From the NCBI GenBank assembly GCA_040388605.1, contig JAZKBN010000073.1, forward strand, positions 1-64,000: a stretch of 64,000 bases of DNA, written 5' to 3'. Origin of the DNA: JAZKBN01 sp040388605. GTDB lineage: Bacteria; Bacteroidota; Bacteroidia; Cytophagales; Flexibacteraceae. Of the stretch, positions 17,975-26,237 are shown piece by piece. The notes beneath the pieces are model-generated. The model saw only the letters and a program-made list of their open reading frames with translations. It was not told the DNA's origin and made no database searches. The stretch's first letter is position 1. Every line of letters starts with the position of its first letter. Position numbers and translations under genes: made by a program.

Positions 17975-19303
17975 ATGAATAAACTTAGAAACGATTTACA
18001 AAAGGCCATTTACCTTGTAATTGACCCATTTGTCCGCCTGCTTGTAAGGCTCGGCTTTACCCCGAACACAGTTACCGTAATAGGTTTTCTGCTGAATATA
18101 GGTGTGGCAGTAATTTTTATAGTGGGTGCTGAGCAGGGCCACAGGGGTGATTTAAGCTATGTGGGCTGGGCCGGGGCTTTGGTGCTTTTCGCCGGGCTTT
18201 TCGATATGCTCGACGGGCAGGTAGCGCGCATTGGTAAAATGAGCTCCTCATTCGGCGCCTTCTTCGATTCTGTGCTTGACCGATACAGCGAATTGGTCAT
18301 GTTTCTTGGTATATGCTATTACCTGGTTTCGCACCACTATTTCCTGAGCTCTTTATTTGCATTTATGGCCTTAATCGGCAGCATGATGGTAAGCTACACC
18401 CGTGCCCGTGCCGAGGGTTTGCACATAGAAAATAAAGGCGGGCTTATGCAAAGGCCTGAAAGGGTTGTGCTGGTTGCGCTTTCAGCCATTGCATGCGGTA
18501 TTACCGGGCATTATGCAGGCGGAGATTATAAGCTGTATATAGAGGGTATTCCTTTCGGGGTTTTCGAAACCATGTCGGTGTTTACCATACCGCTTACTAT
18601 AATGGCCATACTCACAAATTATACTGCGTACAAACGCATTACAGAGGCTAAAAAAGCCCTTGATGCCAAAGATGCCCTTGAAGCCGAGGCAGCATTGGTG
18701 GCCGCATCAGTGAGCAATGCTGCAGGGCAAAAGGCGGTAACAACACATATAGGGTTAAAGCAAAAGGCAGCTGTATTTGCACTATTGCTTCCCGCCCTTC
18801 TTTTTATAAGCCCGGTTTCGAACGCGCAGGATGTGGTTGATACTTTTCCTGTTCCCAATGAAGTTGAAAAGCTGATGTTTTACATTCAGCGAACCAATAA
18901 CAGCAATACCATTTGCTACCAGCTTAATACCGACCAATTGGGTACTCCTGATGCAGATAACCCCATTAAAATCTTCTGGCTAAGGTATGCCGATGAGAAC
19001 GGTAAGCGCCGTGATCTGAATTTCATTCAACGTAAATTCGCATACGGGCTTAAGGTAAAAAAAGATGGTAATAACTATGAGCTTCGCTCAGTGGCTTACC
19101 CCAAAAAACAGCTCTTCCTGCGCAAAGGCGAAGATGGCGCTTACCATGTGTTTGCCGGCATTGGCAACCGGGAAGCAATACTTAACCGCATTTATATTAA
19201 AATAGATGGCGGAACCTTTTGGCACCCCAACGTAAAATACATAGAGCTGAAAGGTAAAAACCCGGTTACAGGTAATACCCTTATTGAGCGTATCCAGGTT
19301 TAA
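17975..19303 (+). CDS. CDP-alcohol phosphatidyltransferase fused to a periplasmic DUF4833-like domain
   Basis: Two-part protein of 442 residues. Residues 1-225 form a membrane CDP-alcohol phosphatidyltransferase with the full signature DGx2ARx8Gx3Dx3D (D80, G81, A84, R85, G94, D98, D102). With inositol phosphate made next door, the expected reaction is CDP-diacylglycerol plus inositol phosphate to phosphatidylinositol phosphate. Residues 225-260 are an Ala/Lys-rich linker. Residues 262-284 look like a signal peptide now internal (AVFALLLPALLF ... SNAQD). Residues 285-442 form a soluble domain with the FYIQRTNNSNTICY and IFWLRYADENGKRRDL segments that I associate with DUF4833. Such domains are usually separate small exported proteins; the fusion is notable. 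Confidence 0.85.
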   Translation: MNKLRNDLQKAIYLVIDPFVRLLVRLGFTPNTVTVIGFLLNIGVAVIFIVGAEQGHRGDLSYVGWAGALVLFAGLFDMLDGQVARIGKMSSSFGAFFDSVLDRYSELVMFLGICYYLVSHHYFLSSLFAFMALIGSMMVSYTRARAEGLHIENKGGLMQRPERVVLVALSAIACGITGHYAGGDYKLYIEGIPFGVFETMSVFTIPLTIMAILTNYTAYKRITEAKKALDAKDALEAEAALVAASVSNAAGQKAVTTHIGLKQKAAVFALLLPALLFISPVSNAQDVVDTFPVPNEVEKLMFYIQRTNNSNTICYQLNTDQLGTPDADNPIKIFWLRYADENGKRRDLNFIQRKFAYGLKVKKDGNNYELRSVAYPKKQLFLRKGEDGAYHVFAGIGNREAILNRIYIKIDGGTFWHPNVKYIELKGKNPVTGNTLIERIQV

Positions 19304-19342
19304 TAAAGCGGGCTTAAGCCATTTAGTTTGTCATCAGGAAAA

Positions 19343-20308
19343 ATGCAGGAGAACAACGCGCAGGGTAGCCGCGATAATTTTTTAAGCCCGGGTTTTAACA
19401 GGTTCGGCGGCAGGGGAGTGTTGGTTATGGTATGCATTTCAATTGCCTACCTGCTCATTTCAAGGGTGTTAATTGGCTACAGGCCGGAGCAGCTTGTGCT
19501 GGTTCTTTTAGCAAACTGCCTGTATTTCTCTACTGAAACCACACGTAAATGGGTAACGGGTTTTTCGGTGTTCATTATTTTTTGGGTGCTGTTCGATTAT
19601 ATGAAGGCATTCCCGAATTATAACTGGAATACGGTTCATATTGAAAGCCTGTATAATACAGAGAAATTGCTTTTCGGGATCACAGAAAACGGGATACGCT
19701 TAACGCCTAATGAGTATTTTCTAAATCATACCTCAACATTTCCAGATGTGGCTTCAGGGCTTTTTTACCTGACATGGGTACCGGTGCCACTTGGCTTTGC
19801 TACCTACCTGTTCTTTACCCGACGAAAAGAGTTTGTATATTTTTCGCTAACCTTCCTGTTTGTGAACCTTTTGGGTTTCGTGGTTTACTATGCTTACCCG
19901 GCTGCGCCTCCCTGGTATGTGGCCTTACACGGTTTCGAGTTTATACAGGGCACCCCGGGGAATACGGCAGGTCTCATTCGGTTCGATAATTATTTCGGTG
20001 TAAGCATTTTCCAAGGCATTTATTCAAAAAGCAGCAATGTTTTTGCGGCAATGCCGTCGCTGCATTCAAGCTACCCCCTGATAGTTTTTTACTATGGTTT
20101 ACGTAACAGGCTGGGTTTGGTTAATGTTCTGTTCGCTTTCCTGATGTTCGGAATCTGGTTTGCGGCAATATACAGCAGCCACCATTACCTAATGGACGTT
20201 TTAGCCGGTATAAGCTGCGCAATAATTGGTATTGCCGGTTTTATTCAGTTAGCAAAACACGGGAAAACGGCAAAGCTGGTTGCAGGCTTTGTTGATGCTG
20301 TTAAATAG
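19343..20308 (+). CDS. PAP2-type inositol phosphorylceramide synthase
   Basis: Polytopic PAP2-superfamily enzyme (about six membrane segments) expected to move phosphoinositol from phosphatidylinositol onto ceramide at the periplasmic face. The catalytic motifs are AMPSLHSSYPL (C2, histidine nucleophile region) and SSHHYLMDVLAG (C3, His/Asp). The upstream YAYPAAPPWY is the aromatic/proline motif of fungal Aur1-like and bacterial IPC synthases. ATG 19343 is preferred over TTG 19328. It follows the CDP-alcohol transferase by about 40 bp and is the last clear enzyme of the cluster. PAP2 proteins can also be simple lipid phosphatases; the motif set and neighbours favour IPC synthase. Confidence 0.83.
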   Translation: MQENNAQGSRDNFLSPGFNRFGGRGVLVMVCISIAYLLISRVLIGYRPEQLVLVLLANCLYFSTETTRKWVTGFSVFIIFWVLFDYMKAFPNYNWNTVHIESLYNTEKLLFGITENGIRLTPNEYFLNHTSTFPDVASGLFYLTWVPVPLGFATYLFFTRRKEFVYFSLTFLFVNLLGFVVYYAYPAAPPWYVALHGFEFIQGTPGNTAGLIRFDNYFGVSIFQGIYSKSSNVFAAMPSLHSSYPLIVFYYGLRNRLGLVNVLFAFLMFGIWFAAIYSSHHYLMDVLAGISCAIIGIAGFIQLAKHGKTAKLVAGFVDAVK

Positions 20309-20381
20309 ACAGGTTTTTATTTCTTAATATTCGTACTTTTTTATCTTAATTGGCGGCTGCTTACCCAAACTGATACCAAAA

Positions 20382-20789
20382 ATGAAAGAGAAAATAGGAA
20401 CGAAGGAAAACCCGACGCAGTTAAAAACCCCGCCCCAAACATCAGAATACACCATGCATTATGATGTAAAAGACGGGCAGGAAGTATTGGTTTGCACAGT
20501 AGGTAAAACCGTGCTGCTATATAATTACCAATGCCTGCATGATTTGCATGCCATGCTTAAAGCCCAGGGCGACTGGATGGAGCTGGGCAGTGCCGATGAG
20601 CAAAAGCCGGCTAAAGAGGGTACTGTTGAAGCTTGGGGCCGTTCAGAAACTAACCCTGTTGGTGGCTGGTATGGTTTAAAAAAAGGCTTGCGCGGAAGGT
20701 TTGGCATGTACGTTCCCCCTCTTATGGAGGCCTTGGGTCTTGCCGAAGTAACGCATGACGCCAAAGGAAACAAGATGCGGGCAATTTAG
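20382..20789 (+). CDS. Conserved-looking small cytoplasmic protein, unknown function
   Basis: I do not recognise this 135-residue protein. It has no signal peptide or membrane segment. The middle is a predicted alpha/beta region (YDVKDGQEVLVCTVGKTV), then a helical segment and a basic, glycine-rich C-terminus (GGWYGLKKGLRGRFG). Many small DUF proteins of Bacteroidota look like this. It lies 73 bp after the IPC synthase gene on the same strand and could be the last cistron of that operon, or independent. An assembly gap begins 30 bp downstream, so the downstream link is uncertain. Confidence 0.65.
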   Translation: MKEKIGTKENPTQLKTPPQTSEYTMHYDVKDGQEVLVCTVGKTVLLYNYQCLHDLHAMLKAQGDWMELGSADEQKPAKEGTVEAWGRSETNPVGGWYGLKKGLRGRFGMYVPPLMEALGLAEVTHDAKGNKMRAI

Positions 20790-20818
20790 CCTCCTTGTTT
20801 ATTTACCTTCATCAATTA

Positions 20819-20828
20819 NNNNNNNNNN
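20819..20828. other. Assembly gap (10 N)
   Basis: Ten Ns between the small protein gene and the metalloprotease gene; neither ORF is interrupted, but the true spacing is unknown. Confidence 0.95.
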
Positions 20829-20986
20829 TGTAATATTTTTTCTAAGCAAAACAGAAAAAAATCACGACTATTGATTGGGCTGCGTTTTCACGGCATCTTT
20901 AAATCAGGCTACAAAACGGTTTGGCAGGCATTTAAGTTTAATCTTAAAAAGTATGGGCTCTTTGCGCCTTAAATCACGCAGGAATT

Positions 20987-23900
20987 ATGGTAGTAATGGT
21001 TTTTAGTCAAACTGAGGGTTTTTCGCCTTTGAAATTCTTATCTGAAGCAGCATTCCGGCGTGTCGAACGGTTATTCAGCATTGTGTTATTACCGGCTTTG
21101 TTTGCCTTGGCAGCAGTATTTTTAACCGCCTCTGCTGCCAATGCCCAGGATAAATACAGCAATGAAAACGGCTTCAGGCTCTTTAACCCTGCAACGGCCG
21201 GCCGGCAGCAAACCAAAGAAATTGAAGCGGCCTGTAATACGTATTCCCTTATTCAGCCAATCGAGTCTGCATACGCCGACTTGTTGCAGCGCAGGCCCCG
21301 AACCTTAAACCTTGTTCTTCCTACCCCCTTCGGGAACAGGGTTTTAAACCTGCAAACCGCCAATATTTTGAGCGCTGATGTAAAATTTACAGAACATAGC
21401 GTAAACGGGATAAAACAGGTTGACTACAATCCCGGCCTTTATTACCAAGGCCAAATGCAAGGCGACAGCCTGAGCCGCTTTGCAATCAGCTTTTTCGATA
21501 ACGGTCAGATAATCGGCGTTGGCTGGGGTCCGGGTTTTGCCGGCAACATGGTTATCGGCAGAATTAAATCTGCTTCAGGTAAAGCCGGTGAAGGGGAGGT
21601 AATAGTATATACCGATAACAATTTAAACATTAAAAACCCTTTTGAATGCGGTACATCTGACATAGTAATGCCGGCAAACGGGTATGAAAAACGCGGAGGC
21701 GTTCATAACAACAGCTCGGCAACAACCTGTAAAGCGGTAAGCAGTTATTGGGAGGGCGGCAATACTTTTTACACTGCCATGGGCAGCAACATTACAACAG
21801 CCAATAACTACCTCACGGCCTTGTTTAATATTGTAAATCAGCTTTACAATGCTGAGCAGCTGAATCATATACTGGCCCGTGTACAAATTAATACCGGCGC
21901 CGATGCCACTGACCTGACTACCCAAAAAACGGTACTTTCCTCTTTCGGCAGCAGGATGAACGGTACCTTAACTGAAAACCTGGGTCATTATTTTACAGGC
22001 AATTACAGTACTTTCGGCGGCCTGGCTTGGGTTGACCAGCTTTGCGTTTCGGCTCAGAATTTCAGAACGGCTACAAGTAACCTGAAGACAGGCTTATTGG
22101 TCTTGCCCACCTATTCTTTCGATGCGCAGGTTACCACCCACGAAATGGGCCATAACCTGGGCAGCCAGCATACCCAATGGTGCGGCTGGGATAAAGGAAA
22201 CGGCGTTTTCGGAACCATAGACAGCTGCGTAGCTGCCGAACCGGTAACAGCAGGTACCACAGCGTGCTACACCGGCCCTTCAATCGGACGAACGGGTACC
22301 ATTATGAGTTATTGCCATATTTTAGGAACCATCAGCTTTACTTTGGGTTTCGGCCCTATGCCCGGCGCAATTATACGCGACAGATTTACAAATGCTACCT
22401 GCCTTTCAGGCACAGCGCCCCCCTCTGTTGCTGTAACAGGGCCATCAGGGGTTTGCTATGGCGATAATTTTACCCTTAGTGTTCCGGCCTTAGCCGGCGC
22501 AACATATACATGGGCAGGCCCCGGCAGCTTTACTGCCGGCACAAATTCAATAACCCGCACATCTTATACCGATGCTTTGGCCGGGGATTATACTGCAACT
22601 GTTACCATAAACGGTTGCACCTATACAAGCTTCCCAAAAAACATAAGCGCCCAAACATTGGCTATTAGCAACCCGGTAAAAGTGGCTTCACTATGCGCAG
22701 GAGCATTGTTGCCGTTTGCGGCATCGTTTAATTGCACAACATCGGCAAGCACAAGCATTGTGGTACAGCTTAGCAATGCGTTAGGCTCATGGGCAACCCC
22801 AACAGTTTTGGGTACATTCACCAACACCGGCACAGTTAACACCAATCTCAGCGGAACTTCAACGTTGGCAGCCGGTAATTACAGGCTGCGTGTATTAACA
22901 ACTTTTAATGGCATTACTAAAACGTCGAAATATATTCTGGGAGTTGGTATTGCGCCTCTTTCGGCAACACCCGGAAATGTAAGCGCCACTATTTGCAGTG
23001 GTTCGCCTGCAACGCTGACCGCCCCGGTTGGCGCCTCTTCACGCAATTGGTATGATTCCGGAAATAACCTTGTAAGCACCGATTCTGTGTTTACAACGCC
23101 GCCAATCAGCAGCAACACAAGCTATTACCTGTCGCAGGTTAAAACAACAAGCGCCGCTTTCGGCAAAACAGCCGTTTCAGGCGGAGGGGTGCGCAGCGTG
23201 GCCTCAAATTTCGGAAACTGGTTCAGGGTGTATAATACCTGCACCATAACTGGCTTCACTGTAAATGCAGATGCTGCGGGTACCGGGGTTTTGGGAGTTA
23301 TAGATTCGCTCACAAAATCTACGGTTACAACAAGGGCATTAACTTTTGCAGCCGGAAATAATGTAATTACAGGTTTAAATGTAAAGCTGAGTCCCGGTGT
23401 TTATAAGCTGGCTGCTACTGCAACCGTTAACCTGTACAGGAACGCAAGCGGGGCAGGCTACCCTTACCGCCTGGCAGGTATTTGCGAAATATTGGGTGCC
23501 GATGATGGTAACACGGGCAATAACAGCGTAAACGCCTATTATTGGTTTTACAATATCGGTATCAGCTACCAGGGCTGCGAAAGCGCAAAAGCTGTTTACA
23601 CCTTAAATACTCAAAGCATTCCGCAGCCGTTGGTTACAGCATCAGGACCGGTGAGCTTTTGTGCAGGCGGTATAGTAACGCTTAGCGCCCCTGCCGGCTT
23701 TGGTTATATTTGGAGCAACGGCGCAACTACGCAAAGCATAATTGTTGGCCTTCCGGGTACATATACGGTTAAAACCACTTCATCGGGCTGCACTTCTGCT
23801 GCATCTGAAAGTGTTAATGTAACAGTAAATTCAATTCCTGCCATGCCGGAAGCTACAAGCTCAGGCACAGTTATATGTTCGGGCGCAGCTGTGGTGTTAA

Positions 23901-26134
23901 GTTCTAATTCGGCAACCGGGAATTTATGGAGCACAGGGGCACAAACGCAGAGTATTTCGGTAAGCTCGGCGGGTAATTATTTTGTAAATGTTATTGCTGC
24001 CGGCTGCACAAGTGCGCCAAGTAATGTGATTAGCATAAGTACCGGAAACCGGGCCTTGGATGCAGGTACAATTTCAGGTGTTAATTTCCTGCATGCCGAT
24101 ACAACAGCAAACTATACTGTTCCCCCTATAGCCAATGCCGATTCATACAACTGGACCTACAGCGGTACAGGTGTCAGCATTATAAATAGCGGCAATACAG
24201 CAGCGTTGGTTTTTGCGCCCAATGCTGTTTCCGGCGTATTGAGCGTTTCCGGTGTTTCTGCATCATGCGGCACAGGCAGTTCTGCAAGCATGCCGATAAC
24301 AATTTATGCCGATACTTTACCTGATTTATATATATCAGGGATTCAAAGCATTGGCGGTGTTTACAGAAGTGTTTTCGTAAGCAGTAACTCTGTTATTACA
24401 CTTAATGAAGACCTTGATATTTCCGGCGTTTTTAACATTATACCCGGTTCTGTTTTGAATACCAATTGCCATAATGTTACGGGTACCGGCAGCTTTATTC
24501 TTTCACCGGGTGCCACACTTACTATTTGTAATGCATCGGGCATATCGGCATCCGGAAATACAGGGGCTGTTCAAACTGGAACGCGCAGTTTTAGTAACGC
24601 TGCCAATTACGAGTACAATGGTTTACAGGAGCAGATAACCGGTAACGGGCTTCCCGGCAGGGTTCAAAATCTTAGTATAAATAATGCAGCGGGTGTGAGC
24701 TTAACTTCGCTATGCGCAGTGTCGCGCATTCTTAAGCTTGAATCAGGGAATTTAGAAACCAATAACAAGCTGAAACTGTTGTCTGATTCAGCAGGTACTG
24801 CCATGGTTGTAAATGTAAACGGAACAAGCAGTGGCGAAGCTGTAGTTGAAAGGTACATTTCACCTGGTATTAATCCCGGCTTTGGATACAGGCATTACAG
24901 CAGCGCTGTTTCCGGGCAGAAGGTAAGTGAATTGTCGGCGAACGGCACATTCAGCCCTGTGCTGAATTATAATTATAATACGGCTGCAATACCGGGGGCT
25001 GTAATTCCTTACCCTAATGTTTTTGCATTTGCAGATTCACGTATTACCTCTTTAACAAACAATTTCAATTCAGGCTGGTATGTACCTGCGGGCATTTTAC
25101 AGGCAGGGCAGGGTATAAGTGTAAATATTCAGGCGGCAAAAATCTTAAAAGTAACAGGGGTGTTAAATAACGGGAATTATAATGTATCGGCAGAAAGCGG
25201 CGGGACAACAAATTCCGGCTGGTTGTTAACCGGGAACCCTTACCCGGCACCAATTAATTGGACAATGGTTAATACAACCAACATGTATAACGCCGTTTTT
25301 ACTTCACAAAGCACCGGGCAATATGCAGGCAGGTATGCGGCTTATGTTAATGGTATTGGCAACAACGGGGGCAGCCCCATAATAGCCTCTATGCAGGGTT
25401 TCTTTGTAAGGGCGAAAACGGGCGGAGGGACTGTTTCATTTACCAATGCGGCAAGGTTAACAAGCTATAGCTCCCCTTCATTTTACAGAAATCAAACGCC
25501 CGATTTAATACGGCTTGAGCTTTCGTCATCCGGTTTTTCAGGTGATCAAACTACCATTTATTTCGAGGAAGGAGCCACAGAATTATTTAACCCCGAAAAA
25601 GATGCCGGCAAATTGCAATCAGGCGGAATTTCATTGTATAGCATTTCGACCGATGATAACTATTCAATTAAATGTATTGATTTACAGGTGTTTAACGGAA
25701 TAGAAACCCGAATACCATTAGGTTATATTGCTTTGGCAGAACAAAGGCATACTATTTCAGCCATAGATGTATCAGGTTTTTGGTATATAAAAGACAGTAC
25801 AGATGCCCAATTGCATAGCCTGCCATACAGTTTTGCAACCCGAGCCGGACGGTTTAATAACAGGTTTCAGCTGGTGAAAATAAACGATATATCAGGCCTG
25901 TCAGCTGCAACCGCACAGCCATTACTTTTTCCTAATCCCAATGCCGGAATTGTAAACTATAGTTTTCCGGGTATCAGTGAGTTAAATATGTACGATGCGG
26001 CAGGCAGGGCAGTTTTAAAACGAACCGTTGAGAATTATGCGACGCTCGATTTAAAGCAATTTACGGCTGGTATTTATTTTCTCCATTGCATAAGCGGAGG
26101 TAATACCTATGTGCGTAAAGTTGTAAGGCAATAA
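20987..26134 (+). CDS. Secreted metzincin metalloprotease with Ig-like repeats and T9SS sorting domain
   Basis: Giant exported protease of 1715 residues. An N-terminal hydrophobic signal ends near TASAANAQ (residue about 50). A propeptide-like region follows, then a metzincin catalytic domain of the reprolysin/M12B-like kind with zinc site HEMGHNLGSQH (residues 385-395) and a downstream Met-turn segment TIMSYC. From about 490 come Ig/PKD-like beta-sandwich repeats (each with CxG...FTLS and YTWAG-type strands), a jelly-roll-like middle and a long carbohydrate-binding-like region. The last 75 residues are a T9SS type A sorting domain (FPNPNAG ... GIYFLHC ... VRKVV). It should be secreted by the gliding/T9SS machinery and anchored or released. 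It is convergent with the next giant gene. Confidence 0.9.
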   Translation: MVVMVFSQTEGFSPLKFLSEAAFRRVERLFSIVLLPALFALAAVFLTASAANAQDKYSNENGFRLFNPATAGRQQTKEIEAACNTYSLIQPIESAYADLLQRRPRTLNLVLPTPFGNRVLNLQTANILSADVKFTEHSVNGIKQVDYNPGLYYQGQMQGDSLSRFAISFFDNGQIIGVGWGPGFAGNMVIGRIKSASGKAGEGEVIVYTDNNLNIKNPFECGTSDIVMPANGYEKRGGVHNNSSATTCKAVSSYWEGGNTFYTAMGSNITTANNYLTALFNIVNQLYNAEQLNHILARVQINTGADATDLTTQKTVLSSFGSRMNGTLTENLGHYFTGNYSTFGGLAWVDQLCVSAQNFRTATSNLKTGLLVLPTYSFDAQVTTHEMGHNLGSQHTQWCGWDKGNGVFGTIDSCVAAEPVTAGTTACYTGPSIGRTGTIMSYCHILGTISFTLGFGPMPGAIIRDRFTNATCLSGTAPPSVAVTGPSGVCYGDNFTLSVPALAGATYTWAGPGSFTAGTNSITRTSYTDALAGDYTATVTINGCTYTSFPKNISAQTLAISNPVKVASLCAGALLPFAASFNCTTSASTSIVVQLSNALGSWATPTVLGTFTNTGTVNTNLSGTSTLAAGNYRLRVLTTFNGITKTSKYILGVGIAPLSATPGNVSATICSGSPATLTAPVGASSRNWYDSGNNLVSTDSVFTTPPISSNTSYYLSQVKTTSAAFGKTAVSGGGVRSVASNFGNWFRVYNTCTITGFTVNADAAGTGVLGVIDSLTKSTVTTRALTFAAGNNVITGLNVKLSPGVYKLAATATVNLYRNASGAGYPYRLAGICEILGADDGNTGNNSVNAYYWFYNIGISYQGCESAKAVYTLNTQSIPQPLVTASGPVSFCAGGIVTLSAPAGFGYIWSNGATTQSIIVGLPGTYTVKTTSSGCTSAASESVNVTVNSIPAMPEATSSGTVICSGAAVVLSSNSATGNLWSTGAQTQSISVSSAGNYFVNVIAAGCTSAPSNVISISTGNRALDAGTISGVNFLHADTTANYTVPPIANADSYNWTYSGTGVSIINSGNTAALVFAPNAVSGVLSVSGVSASCGTGSSASMPITIYADTLPDLYISGIQSIGGVYRSVFVSSNSVITLNEDLDISGVFNIIPGSVLNTNCHNVTGTGSFILSPGATLTICNASGISASGNTGAVQTGTRSFSNAANYEYNGLQEQITGNGLPGRVQNLSINNAAGVSLTSLCAVSRILKLESGNLETNNKLKLLSDSAGTAMVVNVNGTSSGEAVVERYISPGINPGFGYRHYSSAVSGQKVSELSANGTFSPVLNYNYNTAAIPGAVIPYPNVFAFADSRITSLTNNFNSGWYVPAGILQAGQGISVNIQAAKILKVTGVLNNGNYNVSAESGGTTNSGWLLTGNPYPAPINWTMVNTTNMYNAVFTSQSTGQYAGRYAAYVNGIGNNGGSPIIASMQGFFVRAKTGGGTVSFTNAARLTSYSSPSFYRNQTPDLIRLELSSSGFSGDQTTIYFEEGATELFNPEKDAGKLQSGGISLYSISTDDNYSIKCIDLQVFNGIETRIPLGYIALAEQRHTISAIDVSGFWYIKDSTDAQLHSLPYSFATRAGRFNNRFQLVKINDISGLSAATAQPLLFPNPNAGIVNYSFPGISELNMYDAAGRAVLKRTVENYATLDLKQFTAGIYFLHCISGGNTYVRKVVRQ

Positions 26135-26172
26135 GTTATATTAATAACTGTAATGGTTTGATTCCACTTTGC

Positions 26173-26210
26173 AAAAAAAAACGGACCGAAATGAGGGTCC
26201 GTTTTTTTTT
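26173..26210. terminator. Bidirectional terminator between giant T9SS genes
   Basis: ACGGACC (26181-26187) pairs with GGTCCGT (26196-26202) around an 8-nt loop. It is flanked by an A-tract on the left and a run of nine Ts on the right, so it works for both convergent genes. Confidence 0.92.
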
Positions 26211-26237
26211 GAATATACAGGTGTAAGCGAAAATGTT

